Below the pieces are notes generated by a model, which saw nothing but the letters and a program-made list of their open reading frames with translations, was not told where the DNA came from and made no database searches. From positions 63,211,711-63,275,710 of the forward strand of contig CM037784.1 of NCBI GenBank assembly GCA_021229015.1: a DNA stretch of 64,000 nucleotides, read 5' to 3'. Of the stretch, positions 34,801 through 44,375 are shown piece after piece. Positions within the stretch are counted from its first letter, which is position 1; each line of letters opens with the position of its first letter. The position numbers were made by a program, and so were the translations under genes. The stretch is from Solen grandis (Eukaryota; Mollusca; Bivalvia; Adapedonta; Solenidae).

Positions 34801-35161
34801 TAAGCGAGTTTCAATTTTCAATAAATAGGGAAACGGGGACCTGAAAATAGTGGGGTGGTCTTTATTTTGAGGTGGACTTTATATAAGGTTTTACTGTATT
34901 ATTAAGAGTATTACGATTCCTCCTTCAGGTTTCTTGTTTGAAAGGTACCAGTCCTATGTGATGCCATTCAACTATGCCGGTCTGATGTACGGGATATCGG
35001 CCATAGTCGGACTCTCCATTTACTGCCTGGCGAACAGAAAGACCAGACATATGCACACAATCGTCGTGCACGAACCCGGTACAGACTCGACGGAGACCGG
35101 AAGCTCTGAAACGGAACGTGTGCTTTTGGACATTGAAAGAGCTTCACAAGAAAATGTGTAA
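19364..35161 (+). CDS. SLC16/monocarboxylate-transporter-like MFS protein, six coding exons, 576 aa
   Basis: Joining 19364-19610, 25972-26115, 26968-27678, 33414-33683, 33954-34079 and 34929-35161 gives 1731 nt, an uninterrupted frame of 576 residues plus stop. All five introns are GT-AG and phase 1. The N-terminal DGGWGW (residues 25-30) before the first membrane segment is the hallmark of the SLC16 family. The second family signature, YFNKKRAIATGIAMSGSGLG, is at 148-167. The fold predicts 12 membrane segments, with a long cytoplasmic loop (about 208-352) rich in charged and Ser/Thr residues and a short acidic C-terminal tail. The first-helix Lys and eighth-helix Asp used for proton/lactate coupling in MCT1 appear replaced by Phe and Asn401, while the Arg is kept (Arg405). 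That suggests an orphan-type rather than a classic lactate/proton MCT. Substrate unknown; plasma-membrane location inferred from the family. Confidence 0.93.
20325..20830 (+). repeat. dispersed repeat with ATGTCCCCGAGATC start
   Basis: It opens with the imperfect palindrome ATGTCCCCGAGATCTGTGAT CGGGGGCAT, then GTCTATTTGATTGTTGG. Two diverged internal units follow, each with ATACAAGGTA(T/C)TGACTTTAAA and AAGAACC(G/A)TAACTCT. A (C)14 run lies at 20422-20435. Similar AAGAACAATAACT(C/T)TA(C/T)CTTG segments at 61460-61740 suggest a related copy there. Class unknown. Confidence 0.45.
20920..21043. mobile_element. small inverted-repeat element (MITE), copy 2
   Basis: TCGTGAATTACCGTATCTTG at the left pairs imperfectly with TACGTCAGGGTAACTCAC at the right. 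The sequence resembles 12833-12959, including the upstream ACATTCTGTTTTCA. Confidence 0.45.
21090..21211 (-). mobile_element. SINE fragment with tRNA-like head, minus strand
   Basis: On the minus strand it reads GTTGCCGGGCGGTGATAGCC ... GTCGGTTCGAGTCCCG, a tRNA-like A/B-box pair. It is followed by a short body ending in the reverse of CAATTACAGGTGGAG. Likely another tRNA-derived SINE; boundaries approximate. Confidence 0.4.
23323..23576 (+). mobile_element. tRNA-derived SINE, family A, best-preserved copy
   Basis: The head CCGCCGTGGCCGAGCGGTTA and GTGGGTTCGAATCCC form a tRNA-like A box and B box, with a spacing suggesting a long variable arm (Leu/Ser-type ancestor, inferred). The body reads CATGTGAGGAAGCCTTCCAG, CTTGCGGTAGGTCGGTGGTT, CCTGTAATTAGCTGGGCGTC and CTATCGCAGCGACGGTAAAC. 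The tail is AACAGCAACAAA. CAAAGAGGAA at 23313-23322 is repeated at 23577-23586. It lies in the sense direction of the transporter intron. Confidence 0.82.
23831..23991. mobile_element. palindromic MITE (GGTTCCGCTA type), copy 1
   Basis: The left end TAAGGTAAGATACCTGTTAT then GGTTCCGCTATATTTCGGACC is matched, inverted, by GGTCCGAAATGTAGCGGAACC then ATTACAGGTATTTTACCTTA at the right, with few mismatches over about 40 bases. A second copy with the same ends is at 50859-51018. Confidence 0.7.
25972..26115 (+). CDS. SLC16-like gene, coding exon 2
   Basis: 144 bp, bounded by acceptor ATAATTGCAG and donor GTAAGG, phase 1 at both ends. Codes GPVVSFLLEKFSCRQVTIAG onwards to LILTYGVIAG, the end of membrane segment 2 and segment 3. 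An exon of this size at this point is typical of SLC16 genes in other animals (general knowledge). Confidence 0.92.
26116..26967 (+). other. SLC16-like gene, intron 2
   Basis: 852 bp, phase 1, GTAAGG...TTTTCAG. AT-rich, nothing else recognised. Confidence 0.85.
26968..27678 (+). CDS. SLC16-like gene, coding exon 3
   Basis: 711 bp after acceptor TTATCTTTTCAG, ending ACAG before GTAGAT, phase 1-1. It codes segments 4-6, the YFNKKRAIATGIAMSGSGLG signature, the long cytoplasmic loop (about 145 residues, with RSRTDTRTNSRTNS and acidic stretches) and the start of segment 7 (KTFILLLLMNVTW). The loop is poorly conserved in this family, so its sequence offers no substrate clue. Confidence 0.92.
28821..28850. 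repeat. (AG)n microsatellite
   Basis: Fifteen uninterrupted AG units in transporter intron 3. Confidence 0.95.
30484..31107. mobile_element. long-terminal-inverted-repeat element in intron 3
   Basis: The left arm (30484-30609) and the reverse complement of the right arm (30975-31107) share GAAGT.A.CCTA, CGATTTATTTCAA, TTTCTATTTT, CCATGTACAAA and ATCTATTTGACAAAATC in the same order over about 125 bases. The 365-bp centre has no open frame of note. Outer boundaries and any target duplication were not resolved. Confidence 0.6.
32497..32964. mobile_element. MITE-like element with 19-bp inverted ends
   Basis: AAGGAATTCCACCTATAAT (32497-32515) is the reverse complement of ATTATAGGTGGAATACCTT (32946-32964) except one base. 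About 468 bp in total, non-coding. Class not determined. Confidence 0.55.
33414..33683 (+). CDS. SLC16-like gene, coding exon 4
   Basis: 270 bp between acceptor TCTCGTTCCAG and donor GTAAGT, phase 1-1. Starts VQSVPLTYIPDLGVSKGLPT and includes the helix-8 region FTNIVGRVLSGVITD. A second AG five bases downstream would break the frame, which fixes the start at 33414. Confidence 0.92.
33684..33953 (+). other. SLC16-like gene, intron 4
   Basis: 270 bp, phase 1, GTAAGT...AATTGCAG. No repeat recognised. Confidence 0.85.
33954..34079 (+). CDS. SLC16-like gene, coding exon 5
   Basis: 126 bp after acceptor TTTCAATTGCAG, with donor GTAAAA at 34080, phase 1-1. Codes ATTVSMRTIVIADHLGIGQL followed by TRAFGMIALFQGIAFMANAP, matching the family's segment 10-11 region. 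It is too short to stand out as an ORF and was placed from phase and family similarity. Confidence 0.9.
34280..34500 (-). mobile_element. SINE family A, decayed copy
   Basis: GTTTACCGTC...ATTTCAGT...GAGGAAGACATCGAGTGTGC...ACATCCGGGTAGAACC...CCGACCTACC...CCTCACATGAAAAATC follow the family A order on the minus strand. The tRNA head at the right is badly eroded and no target duplication is visible. Confidence 0.55.
34514..34680 (+). mobile_element. tRNA-derived SINE, family C
   Basis: The head GGCGCCTTGGTACAATGGTA...TTGGTTCGAACCCCG has a good B box. The tail includes GTAGGAACTTAATTTCCCAG. Similar heads occur at 6621, 37942 and 55168. Confidence 0.55.
34929..35161 (+). CDS. SLC16-like gene, terminal coding exon 6
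   Basis: Starts after acceptor TCCTCCTTCAG with GFLFERYQSYVMPFNYAGLM, covers the last membrane segment (YGISAIVGLSIYCLANRK) and ends at TAA 35159-35161. The C-terminal tail is hydrophilic (TDSTETGSSETERVLLD). Possible AATAAA signals occur near 35709 and beyond 37000, so the 3' UTR length is not fixed. Confidence 0.92.
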
Positions 35162-37161
35162 ATCTGTCGTCATTATCCGGATTAGTTTGAAAATCGAGAC
35201 AGACGAATGATTTGTCATATTTTAAAGTCATTTACCGACACGGTTATTGAATGCAATGTTTGCGTTTTAAATCTTGCACGATTTGAATATGGTTTAGGCT
35301 AAATCTGGGTAGTAATTACACATTATGAAAATAATATGGGAACATGTCACTATTATTTAGGATTCAAGATTAATTGGTTTAGATATGCAATTGTTATGAA
35401 GAGCGGAATCTATGCTAAATAACGTTTGTAGAGAACCAGAAAAAAGTTTAAGTAATGGTTTTCGATGGGCTACCTACATATAACAGTGGATTATATCCTG
35501 ATAATTTCACTGATTTGAACAGTGAAATTAACAGTGAAATTATCAGGAAAATGAACCCGACACTATATTATAAACTGATCGGAGCGTCAATTGTGCTGGG
35601 TTTTACGCAAGAAATGACGTCATAAATAACGTCACGCACGCGAGGTAATCCCGCATATTTTGACGTCTTTTGTAAATAACACAGCTAATTTCTGGCCTAA
35701 AAAGCATAAAATAAAAAGAAAAATTGTTTGTTTTGGTAAAAGATCGATGTATATAATTTCATTCGTGAACATAAAAAGATGCATTTTCATTCGTGGCTTC
35801 GCCAGTCGTGACAGTATTCCTTTTTATGTTCACTCAGTGAAATTATCGATCGATCTTACACCAAATCAAACAATTATCCTGTCTGTAATGCAAAAACACT
35901 TGGTAAATCTGATATGATTTAAGATTGAATTACCATTACCTTCCATGCATGTATCCCTGATAATCTGTGATAAATATCGTACTTTATATACACGGTACAA
36001 TAATTCAAGACACCAAAATACTGTTTAATTATCTTATAGCTTGAATACAGTTGGAAGGAGATGTGTGAAACGTGTCGTATCATTGAACCGGTGTAGTTTT
36101 AGTTAAAGCCATAATTGCATTGACAATAATAATAGGATAATTGTGATGGTTTGTATATAAACTGCTTTAATATTCTGCTTATGGCAAACTATTTTGATAT
36201 TCTTTTTCTTTATATGTTAGGATTTTCTTTTTACATTTGAGGGATAGTGTTTGAATGATTGGCATGCTTAACTTTTATCATTGTTAAGATATTTAAACTA
36301 TTTATGTATCATAAAGTTTTAATAGCTTTTAAAAGTTAGGGAGCGAATATCGTTTCTATGCTTTATATAAATACAATGTTTATACAAAGTATAAGTTATA
36401 GGTGAGACTTATGTTAGACAGTAAGATATGAACTCAATTATTTTCCATGAAACTGAGTAAACAACTGACTATTTTCGAATTGTGAGGCTCACGAACATAC
36501 GAGGATTTGGTCCTCGAATTATTGCCTTTTTTAGGTTATAATAACTATATTTTAAAATCTATAATAGATGTTCAAGGCTTTTTGCACATATTTGATATGC
36601 ATTAAATGTTGTTCTTGTTAGATAAATAGTTGATGAATAACATTGATAAACAGCATAGTTTAGGTCAGTTTTTCTTACAACATCTAATGTTTGTCCTTTT
36701 GATGGATTGAGATTTGTGTGTGTTTATATTACTAAAATATAACAGGTAACACGAATTGAATCACATCATTTTATGGCTTTCGTTAAATTTATCTTCACTT
36801 CATCAAATCTGGCTTTCTTGAAATTTCTTAAACATGTTAACGTTTTACCCAGTTTTGGACAGATGTTACGCTCTGTCACATACAAGTAATTATTCTCTCT
36901 TTGAAGCTAAAACAGTCAATTAAGTTTGGTTACATTTCAGTATCTTTTGGATCTTTAATGATTCTCTGGCAATAACATATTACTTTACACTACAGTAATG
37001 TTGCGACAGTTCGGATGCTCGGTTAATCACAAGGACTCAGAAAACCGGGGTGTTTTCCTATATGAGCTCACATTTTTCTGTACATGAACTGGCACAAACT
37101 CTAAGCTGTAGTTACCTCGTGAAAGTGATCGTGAAAAGGGACACTGTGAAGGAGTGTTTTT

Positions 37162-37192
<31 letters not shown>

Positions 37193-37940
37193 GAATACCT
37201 CGAATGTTGTTCGGATGGTGCACGACCACGACACTCGAAGAATCACTTCTTGAACATTACATAAGGGGAAGCAACTGTGTGTTTGAAGAATCTCAAATCA
37301 TTAAGGAACAATAACTCAGTGTTTGTAATAAGGTGGTTAACTTTCAAAAAGCATATACATGTTAATGTTTTTGTTTTATTTTGGAAATCCAATTTTCCAA
37401 TAAATATTATAAATTTTTGGATGACATTATCAATGACGCTATCTAGAGGTTGACATTTTTGTTGATATATGTTAGAAACAACTACCCTATTGCTACTGAA
37501 ACCACAACAGCTAATACTACTACCATTTAGACCTATGAATAATGTTTGTAAACAATTACATGTACATATTTGCTTTAAGTAAAATAGTTTGATATATTAA
37601 CAATCAACAATTTTGTTTTTAATTGCTGCTTTTTTCAAAACAGATTTAAGCGCTTCATACGTGTAAGTGTTTAGACTATTTTGTTTGATTTTTATCATAC
37701 TTGATAATAAAACTTTATTCTTTGTAATATTGTCTTCCCAGATTGTTATACAAGTGTGCTTTCATCAGCTTAAAATGTTTGGTTCTTACTATTTGAAATG
37801 CGTTTGAGTTTTTAAATTGTTATAAATTATAGTTTAAAATCATAGTTTAAATGATAATTATAATAAAGACATTGTTGTGTGTCTTTATCTAGAACTGATA
37901 CCATATGAAGTGTTATATTTTTTGTGCCATTATATCTTCT
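35162..37940. other. 3' flank / possible 3' UTR of the SLC16-like gene
   Basis: AT-rich. Holds the hairpin element at 35496-35847, a poly-T/poly-G junction at 37157-37191 (15 T then about 20 G) and several AATAAA hexamers. No further exon recognised. Confidence 0.5.
35496..35847. mobile_element. hairpin-rich MITE-like element after the transporter stop codon
   Basis: GATAATTTCACTG at 35500-35512 is matched, inverted, by CAGTGAAATTATC both at 35532-35544 and at 35835-35847. A second perfect 14-bp stem, GTGAACATAAAAAG / CTTTTTATGTTCAC, lies at 35765-35778 and 35820-35833. The middle carries AATGACGTCATAAATAACGT and other CpG-containing motifs. It may be a small DNA transposon within the 3' UTR or just downstream of it. 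Confidence 0.5.
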
Positions 37941-37941
37941 G

Positions 37942-38100
37942 TGGAGGGCGCCGGGGTTCAGTGGTAACGTATGTGAATGCGGATCCAAAGAATGTGAGTT
38001 TGAACCCCGTAGGTTGCAAGTACTGGTCCAACCCAGGAACCGACGAGATTAGTATAATTTGCAAGATATTGTTAAGAAAGAAAACATCAAGGATTCTGGT
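37942..38100 (+). mobile_element. tRNA-derived SINE, family C, cut by assembly gap
   Basis: The head GGCGCCGGGGTTCAGTGGTA...GAGTTTGAACCCCG is followed by AGTACTGGTCCAACCCAGGA ACC. The sequence then runs into the N block, so the 3' end is unknown. Confidence 0.6.
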
Positions 38101-38200
38101 NNNNNNNNNNNNNNNNNNNNNNNNNNNNNNNNNNNNNNNNNNNNNNNNNNNNNNNNNNNNNNNNNNNNNNNNNNNNNNNNNNNNNNNNNNNNNNNNNNNN
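38101..38200. other. assembly gap (100 N)
   Basis: Exactly 100 N. A round number suggests a placeholder, so the true gap size is unknown. Open frames that cross it are meaningless. Confidence 0.97.
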
Positions 38201-39357
38201 TTCTTTATATTATTTTTACTGTATTTCTTATTTCACAAAGTCGTATAACCATACAAAGATCTCATCTCGTTAAGTTTATCAGCTTGATATTATAATATTT
38301 CTTTATAACTTTTATTATTTGAAATACAACGTGATAAATCTATAGACTTCGTCCTACAGCAATCATTTATATTTTCTTCCTTTTATTTGCTATTTACATG
38401 TTAAGACACCAGCCTGTAAATGTTCTTTTAAGGGAATTCTCGATTTTATGTTGTAAGAAAAGTGTGATTAGACCCTTTTACCACTTTTGAAAAAACTGTT
38501 CATCGTTGTAAAGATATCACATACACGGCAATAAAATATTTCAAATAGGCAGGAAGTTATCAGTACCTTTTTTTACGACTTGGTATTAGACATAGGACTC
38601 AAACGAGTACTGAGTACGGTTATAAAATTTCCCGGGTTTTCGGGTATAAAATAAAAACTCGTTTTTCTAATATAATACCTCTGTACATCTTTTTTGATAA
38701 CATATATATATATATATATATACACAGGACAATAACGATATTCTTTAACATAATGCTATCAAGAAATGATCTTCGTGTGCTTTCATGATAGATTTATATT
38801 TGTTGTACAGAATTGAATGATTGAAATAGTAAGTTATCGCAAAATTGCATTGCATATCCATCAATTGTTTGTTATGCAATGACTTCATCAGCACGGGTAC
38901 TCAGGTACCGCAGGTACTGGTATGACGAGTATCCGGGTATAAATAATGGACTCGTTCCAGCCCTAATTGGTATATCGCAATCGGTGTCCTTGCAGTTCTG
39001 TCCTGAAGACACAGTAGGATTTTAAACTTTAGCTTGCTTAACATTATTATGTTTTATTATTCCTAAAAGTATATTTCAAGTTACATTTAAACTCCGGGAA
39101 ACAGCTATTTCCCCCGGACCGGTCGTTCGAGACAGGGTTGTCAGAAGGAATGAAACAAAAATGTTCATATTTATTAAAGATATTATTTTATAGACCAGTC
39201 AATGAAATAAAAACCATATCACACTCTGTGAGTGATATAGATCTGCCGGAATACTCTTTTTTTTTACTTATAAGGGTAGTATCATTCGGAACACCTGCCC
39301 ATTTAGGCCGGGGATTGCCGAGTTGATACGATTAGGGTAGTATGTATCAGCAGTAAG
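38201..39357. other. unassigned stretch with a diverged repeat
   Basis: Contains a (TA)n run (38702-38722). Two similar patches, ACGAGTACTGAGTACGGT...CGGGTATAAAATAAAAACTCG (about 38604-38665) and CACGGGTACTCAGGTACCGC...CGGGTATAAATAATGGACTCG (about 38893-38955), may be ends of one unclassified element. No exon recognised. Confidence 0.4.
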
Positions 39358-39370
39358 CATAACATTAAGA

Positions 39371-39552
39371 CTTGACTTGACTATTTAAGTTTACCGTCAC
39401 TTCGACAGCAATCTGATTAAAATCAGCTCCTAACGTCACTTCGACCTACCGCAAGTCATCTTGAAGGCATCCTCACATGAAAATCCGAATGGGCCCTGCC
39501 GGGATTCGAACCCACGCGGTGAGCGACTTTACCTCTCGGCCACGGAGGCCCC
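39371..39552 (-). mobile_element. SINE family A, internally shortened copy
   Basis: The right end gives the tRNA head on the minus strand (GGGCCTCCGTGGCCGAGAGG, GGGTTCGAATCCCGGCAGGG). The left end is GTTTACCGTCACTTCGACAG. The middle is shorter than in other copies, skipping much of the CAGGTGGAGGAAG region. CATAACATTAAGA at 39358-39370 recurs at 39553-39565 as a 13-bp target duplication. Confidence 0.78.
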
Positions 39553-39565
39553 CATAACATTAAGA

Positions 39566-41149
39566 AGACATGTGTTTAATTGTTTTGAGTGAATTTTGGA
39601 CTAAACTTCATCTGTAAGTGATGCGATTTTAACATTTTCACTCGAGAATCGTGCTCATAAAAATATTGAAATTGCATAACTTCTCAGTGAGGTATATACT
39701 ATAAATACTCAAAACAAACACTTATCCTCTATATGCCTATAATGAATGCGATATCGAACATACTTCTAGCGCAACACATATATTTTTCACAATTTCTCGC
39801 TACCTGAGAACAGACAACATAAACAATATATTAGTTAAACATTTATTTATATTGTTTTTAATATGTTGCGTTTTCAAACAAAAACATATAACTGTGCGAC
39901 TAAATGATTCTTTATTGAATATTTTAATAAAATGAAGTTCATAACTTCCTTAATGACTGACCGACATCTCGCCACCATGCTTTTCAATGCTCACCAGAGC
40001 TACCAATAACATGAATCTATTCTTAAGTTCGTTTTCAATGGAGAGTAGAATCTCAATTTTCCTAATCGCTTACTTCTATTTCTACGTGCGGCACGATGAA
40101 ATCGCCCCGCTGTGTGCCCAGAAGTAACAGTGCATCATTGATGATTAATTCCCGTAAACATGTACCGAATTTGATATGAGAAACTTGGTTGATAAAAGTG
40201 TTGTGGTAGAAGTGTGATTTAGTGTATAATCCAAACTACATAAAATATTTTACTGTATATCAAAACCTAGACCAAATATGCGTTAATATATATTTACATG
40301 TATACATTTCATTATCAAATAAAAACAGTCATTAATAATGTATGAGAAAAATCAGTTATTATGCCTATAAAAACATTATTAATTTCACGTATGCCGTTTT
40401 CTTTTTTGAAACCAATTCTTGCTTTCTTTTCGTGAGATACAAGAATGTCTCTAAAAATCTTAATTATTCATGAAATAAATACTCCAGACATGGGAAAAAA
40501 ATCCGAAACCATAGGCATTAATTAGGATATAAGTGATAATTTCCTTAATTTCAAAACCTGACTTCGGGATCATTATGTCTTTTCTGGTCTTATGAGACTG
40601 TTTTCGCTGTATTATCACAGCTAAATCAAATTTATAGGGCTAAAACCACGAGACAGTACTTTCAGTTCCAGAACTGTGAAATTGGCGACGCTGGAATTTT
40701 CATAATGGCAGTAAATTAACATTACAGACCGAAAAAAAGAGTATCACTTGATGTGTAATGTCTCTGTTTCAATTTTTCCAGCATAGTTTAAAACATTTGC
40801 ACTGTAGAAATTTCAGAGGCAAATTAAATCTGTGAATTTTAAGATAATTCAATTGTGCACGCCTAGTAGATATAAAATTCTAGTCCTGAACATGCCTTTC
40901 AACGTATAACACTTTTTTGACTGAAGATTTGTCGTTAATCGGCTAATGTTGTTCATCTGACTGTGTTTCAAAAAGTACCGTCAGATTCATTGACTTGAAA
41001 ACACCCGGCCTACAAATCATTTCAAGAGATTTCTACAATTCATAAAAAAATAAAAATAAAAAAATAAAAATAAAATACAAATATATGACTCCCATATCTA
41101 TTGACATTAAGAAAATAAATTGTTCGTACATGTTATTTTAAATATACGC
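39566..41149. other. unassigned intergenic stretch
   Basis: AT-rich; no exon, RNA gene or repeat family recognised. Confidence 0.45.
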
Positions 41150-41153
41150 TTAA

Positions 41154-41385
41154 CCCTTTCCCTCATGTAGACTCATTTGACGCACTCAATAGGTACCACA
41201 TAAAGCCGATCTGCAGAAAGCCAAACTCAAACCTTACCAAATTTAATTGTAAAATCCTCATTACCAGACCACTGAGGAGCAGCGAACAGCATAAAACCTG
41301 ATCAGCCTGCGAGTTACTCGCAGGCTGATCTGGTTTTATGCTGTTCGCATAGGACTTTTCATGGTGTCCTCTATGAGGGAAAGGG
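41154..41385. mobile_element. piggyBac-like MITE, copy 2 (232 bp)
   Basis: Flanked by TTAA at 41150-41153 and 41386-41389, with perfect inverted ends CCCTTTCCCTCAT / ATGAGGGAAAGGG. The central hairpin (41282-41348) matches that of 16258-16489 and again has a single mismatch between 33-base arms. Length identical to copy 1. Confidence 0.78.
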
Positions 41386-41389
41386 TTAA

Positions 41390-42029
41390 GGAAAATGATA
41401 CGCAAGTTCTTCAAAATTTCAAAATTGTGTTAATAGATTTTGAGACTTTTGATTTGAAGTGGGTTTCAGTTTGAAGCATTATTTCCGTGCATATCCCGTC
41501 CTTTATTCTACAATTACATAATCTACTAAGAAAATTAAAATTCATAAAGGAATTTAGGAAAGTTTATTTATTTTGCTTTGATCGAAAGAGCGGGAAATAA
41601 ACACATGAATTTGTTGGTATCTACATACATGAATTATTTTCTCTTTATATATGGTTTTTTTTTGTGCTAGGCTGAATATTATAATAAAATTTGTCAGGTT
41701 CTTGTACCGCCAAATTGTAGTTGGCCATGAACATATAATTGTTCATGCCAATAAAATAGTTTGACTTGACTTGACTTGACCTGACTTGACTATTTGATTA
41801 GTTCAACATAATATGCATAATGGAACCAACTCCAAGAGCCAGTCATATCACCAGAACAATAGACCACTCTCCGTGAGTAAGAGGTTATCATGTATCAATA
41901 TTAGCAGATCTGAAATTTAGATGGCTTGACAATTTCTTAGGACACGCCTACTCCCCGAATTGTTGTTAAGTTTTCATCTTCGAGACTTCGAAGACATGGT
42001 TTGCCAAAGAATTAAGTTTTCTGGCATGA

Positions 42030-42067
<38 letters not shown>

Positions 42068-43599
42068 TATCGCTATGATGTTGCTCTGAGGTGCGCCGCG
42101 GTTGAATAGTAGTTGTATTAGATGTTAATTTAACGTCAGTTATTTATAAATGAAAATACTGGCACATAACCGCATAATTTTGGATCAAATTTCATCAAAA
42201 TATGCCTAAGTTTCATAATTATAAAACATATATCAAGAATTGTGAATTAATTTATTTGAGGAAGTTTTGTGTGCCTGTGATTCAAAAATCAAAATATATT
42301 GTTGTTGTACAGCTCATACTTTTGCATGATAAAATTTATGCGACTCTAGATAACCTATATCAATAAATAAAGGAAATTGTGCCACGGCATAACGTTTTTT
42401 AAATGGTCGCAAATATTTAAACGGCGAAGACAGAAGCCTGAACCCTTTTGGTATTTAAGACGCCTGGCAAATATTTACGTGCGTCTGTCATAATTATCCT
42501 CTATTTCTTATCAGTGTCCTAATTAAAAGTCACGACAATACGTATAACTAGGATAAAAGATTCCTTCTTGAAGTTATCATTTCTCCACACAGGGACTGGC
42601 AATATACCTCGATAATTCATAATGCTTGATAAACTGATCCTCGTTATAACGCGATTATCCTGTATAGATAGGACTCAAGCAACCGGAAGTATATGGAATT
42701 GTTTGTTGAAAATATATCAGAACAAAAAGAATTTAATTTTGGATACAATTTACATTACTAATGGGTGTTTTGACTCATCTAACAAGTAGTGACGAGTTGA
42801 AATCATTCGGAATACCTTGCAGCCTCGTAACCGAGCACCGACGGATATGGCCAAGTAGTAACGATTGACGAGTATTGTATCAATAGTAGTTACGATTGTA
42901 TTGAAATATGTCACCGTTTTGTAAAGGACGGCGTTTCAGTCTAATTACACGTGAAGAAATATGGCACTTTCGATGAGAATGACACAGCTTGTACAATTTC
43001 CCTTTAAATAGTCGAATTACAAAGTGTAAGTACCTCCCAAGGACATATCAAAGTCATAAAAATGCCACAGGTATATCGCCGTTGTGCTTGACTTTTCGAA
43101 CACAAAATAGTTTCAGGGTTCAAATTCAAATATTTCATGACTCAAAAAAGTAAGAATAACTATCCCAGTAGAAAATCATTTAAAATATATAATTATATAT
43201 AAGTCGTTATATAAGAGTGTGAAGTCGTTAACTTTCCTTGATATAAAATTTCAAGGGAAGTAACATTTGATCTATGAAATGAACGTTTCCCGTGTGTTTA
43301 ATATGAATCAGACTCTCCACGAAATCAACGAAAATTAGTGTCCCTCGAAAATTTGTGATTTCAAAGTAATTAAAAAGAAAAATTGAATATCTAAGATGAT
43401 TGAATACTATGTCTGAGTCTAATATATGATCTGACAAGATTTATGACTTAGGGACAATGACTGGTCAGCCCGGTTTAAGGATTAAAGTGATTAGTTGTGA
43501 TATTATCACATTGAAACTATTCTCAAATTGGCTGAACTATTTTCAGTGGGAAGTTAAACACAAGCTAAAAAACTGGTACTTGCATGTATTTAATTCTAT
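41390..43599. other. unassigned stretch with microsatellites
   Basis: Contains a TTGAC repeat (41759-41790) and an (AAC)n run (42030-42066). The first exon(s) of the Ig gene may lie here, but I could not identify a signal-peptide exon. Confidence 0.4.
42030..42066. repeat. (AAC)n microsatellite
   Basis: About twelve AAC units upstream of the Ig exons. Confidence 0.95.
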
Positions 43600-43850
43600 T
43601 ACGGCATGTTCGGCTTGAATTTCACGGAAGTGGGAGTTCGATCCTCGGCCGCGACATACCAAAGTTGTTAAAATGGCAATGCTATCTGCTTGGCGCTCAG
43701 CATTTACACATGGCCCGGTGTCAGGATAATGTGACTAGGTGTGGTATCATGCCACATGTCTACGACGTGAAATTGCAGTGTAGCAGCATTGTATCTGTCT
43801 CAAGTACACCCAAATGAATGACAAACTGTCGTTGGGACATTAAGCCCAAC
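43600..43850 (+). mobile_element. tRNA-derived SINE, family B, eroded head
   Basis: The B-box-like GGGAGTTCGATCCTCGGCCG is followed by ACATACCAAAGTTGTTAAAA, CTTGGCGCTCAGCATTTA, GGCCCGGTGTCAGGATAATG and GTCTACGACGTGAAATTGCA, ending CTGTCGTTGGGACATTAAGC. It lies about 115 bp upstream of the first Ig exon found. Confidence 0.65.
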
Positions 43851-43964
43851 AAACAGACATCAACTTGAGCCAACAGACATCAACTTGGGCCAGTTATATA
43901 TTGCGTGGAGATTTATGAATATCAAACAACGCACTTGTTTAAATATGCACTGTTTGTATTACAG

Positions 43965-44375
43965 TGGGAGGGGTGCAGCTGGATTTCCAGCCAAGCACGG
44001 TGACGGTAGGTGAAACCAGTAACGGACCGGCAGAACTGGTGATGGAGTGTCGCCCAGCAGGTTCAAGCAACATACAACAAATTTACTACATGTATCTTAA
44101 ACGTAACAATATCATATTCGCCGAGATCGTGGTTAACTCCAATAACAACATGCCCAGTATGAGCTTGACGGCTCCAAATGACATTAAGAGTAAAACCCCA
44201 ATCTTAGAGGGCAGCCTCGACACGTTTAGTCCTATGAACAGCCGCCTGAGGGCGAAGTTTAACGTGTCTACGTTGGGGTGTGAGGACAACACAGAGTTCC
44301 AGTGTTCAATGTCTTACAAGCCAGTGAACCAAGAGTCGGCCTCAGTCTCCACAGAAAGGATATTGTCAGTCACAT
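43965..44375 (+). CDS. Ig gene exon a: first Ig-like domain (137 codons)
   Basis: 411 bp after acceptor TTTGTATTACAG and before donor GTAAGT, phase 1 at both ends, a symmetric module. The domain starts GGVQLDFQPSTVTVGETSNG and has Cys at ELVMECRPAG and TEFQCSMSY, about 70 residues apart. The usual Trp after the first Cys appears replaced (IYYMYLKR). An extra Cys (STLGCEDN) precedes the second. Asn-X-Ser/Thr sites include NVST. Confidence 0.82.

Larger units (their letters stand above)
34080..34928 (+). other. SLC16-like gene, intron 5 with two SINE remnants
   Basis: 849 bp, phase 1. A decayed family A SINE (minus) lies at about 34280-34500 and a family C SINE (plus) at about 34514-34680. A fragment at about 34745-34905 (TGGGGTGGTCTTTATTTTGA) resembles, inverted, sequence near 49700-49740. 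Confidence 0.7.

Noticed and set aside
43584..43817. 77-codon open frame just upstream of the Ig exons
   Set aside because: It lies within a SINE B copy and translates its body, so it is not a first exon of the Ig gene.
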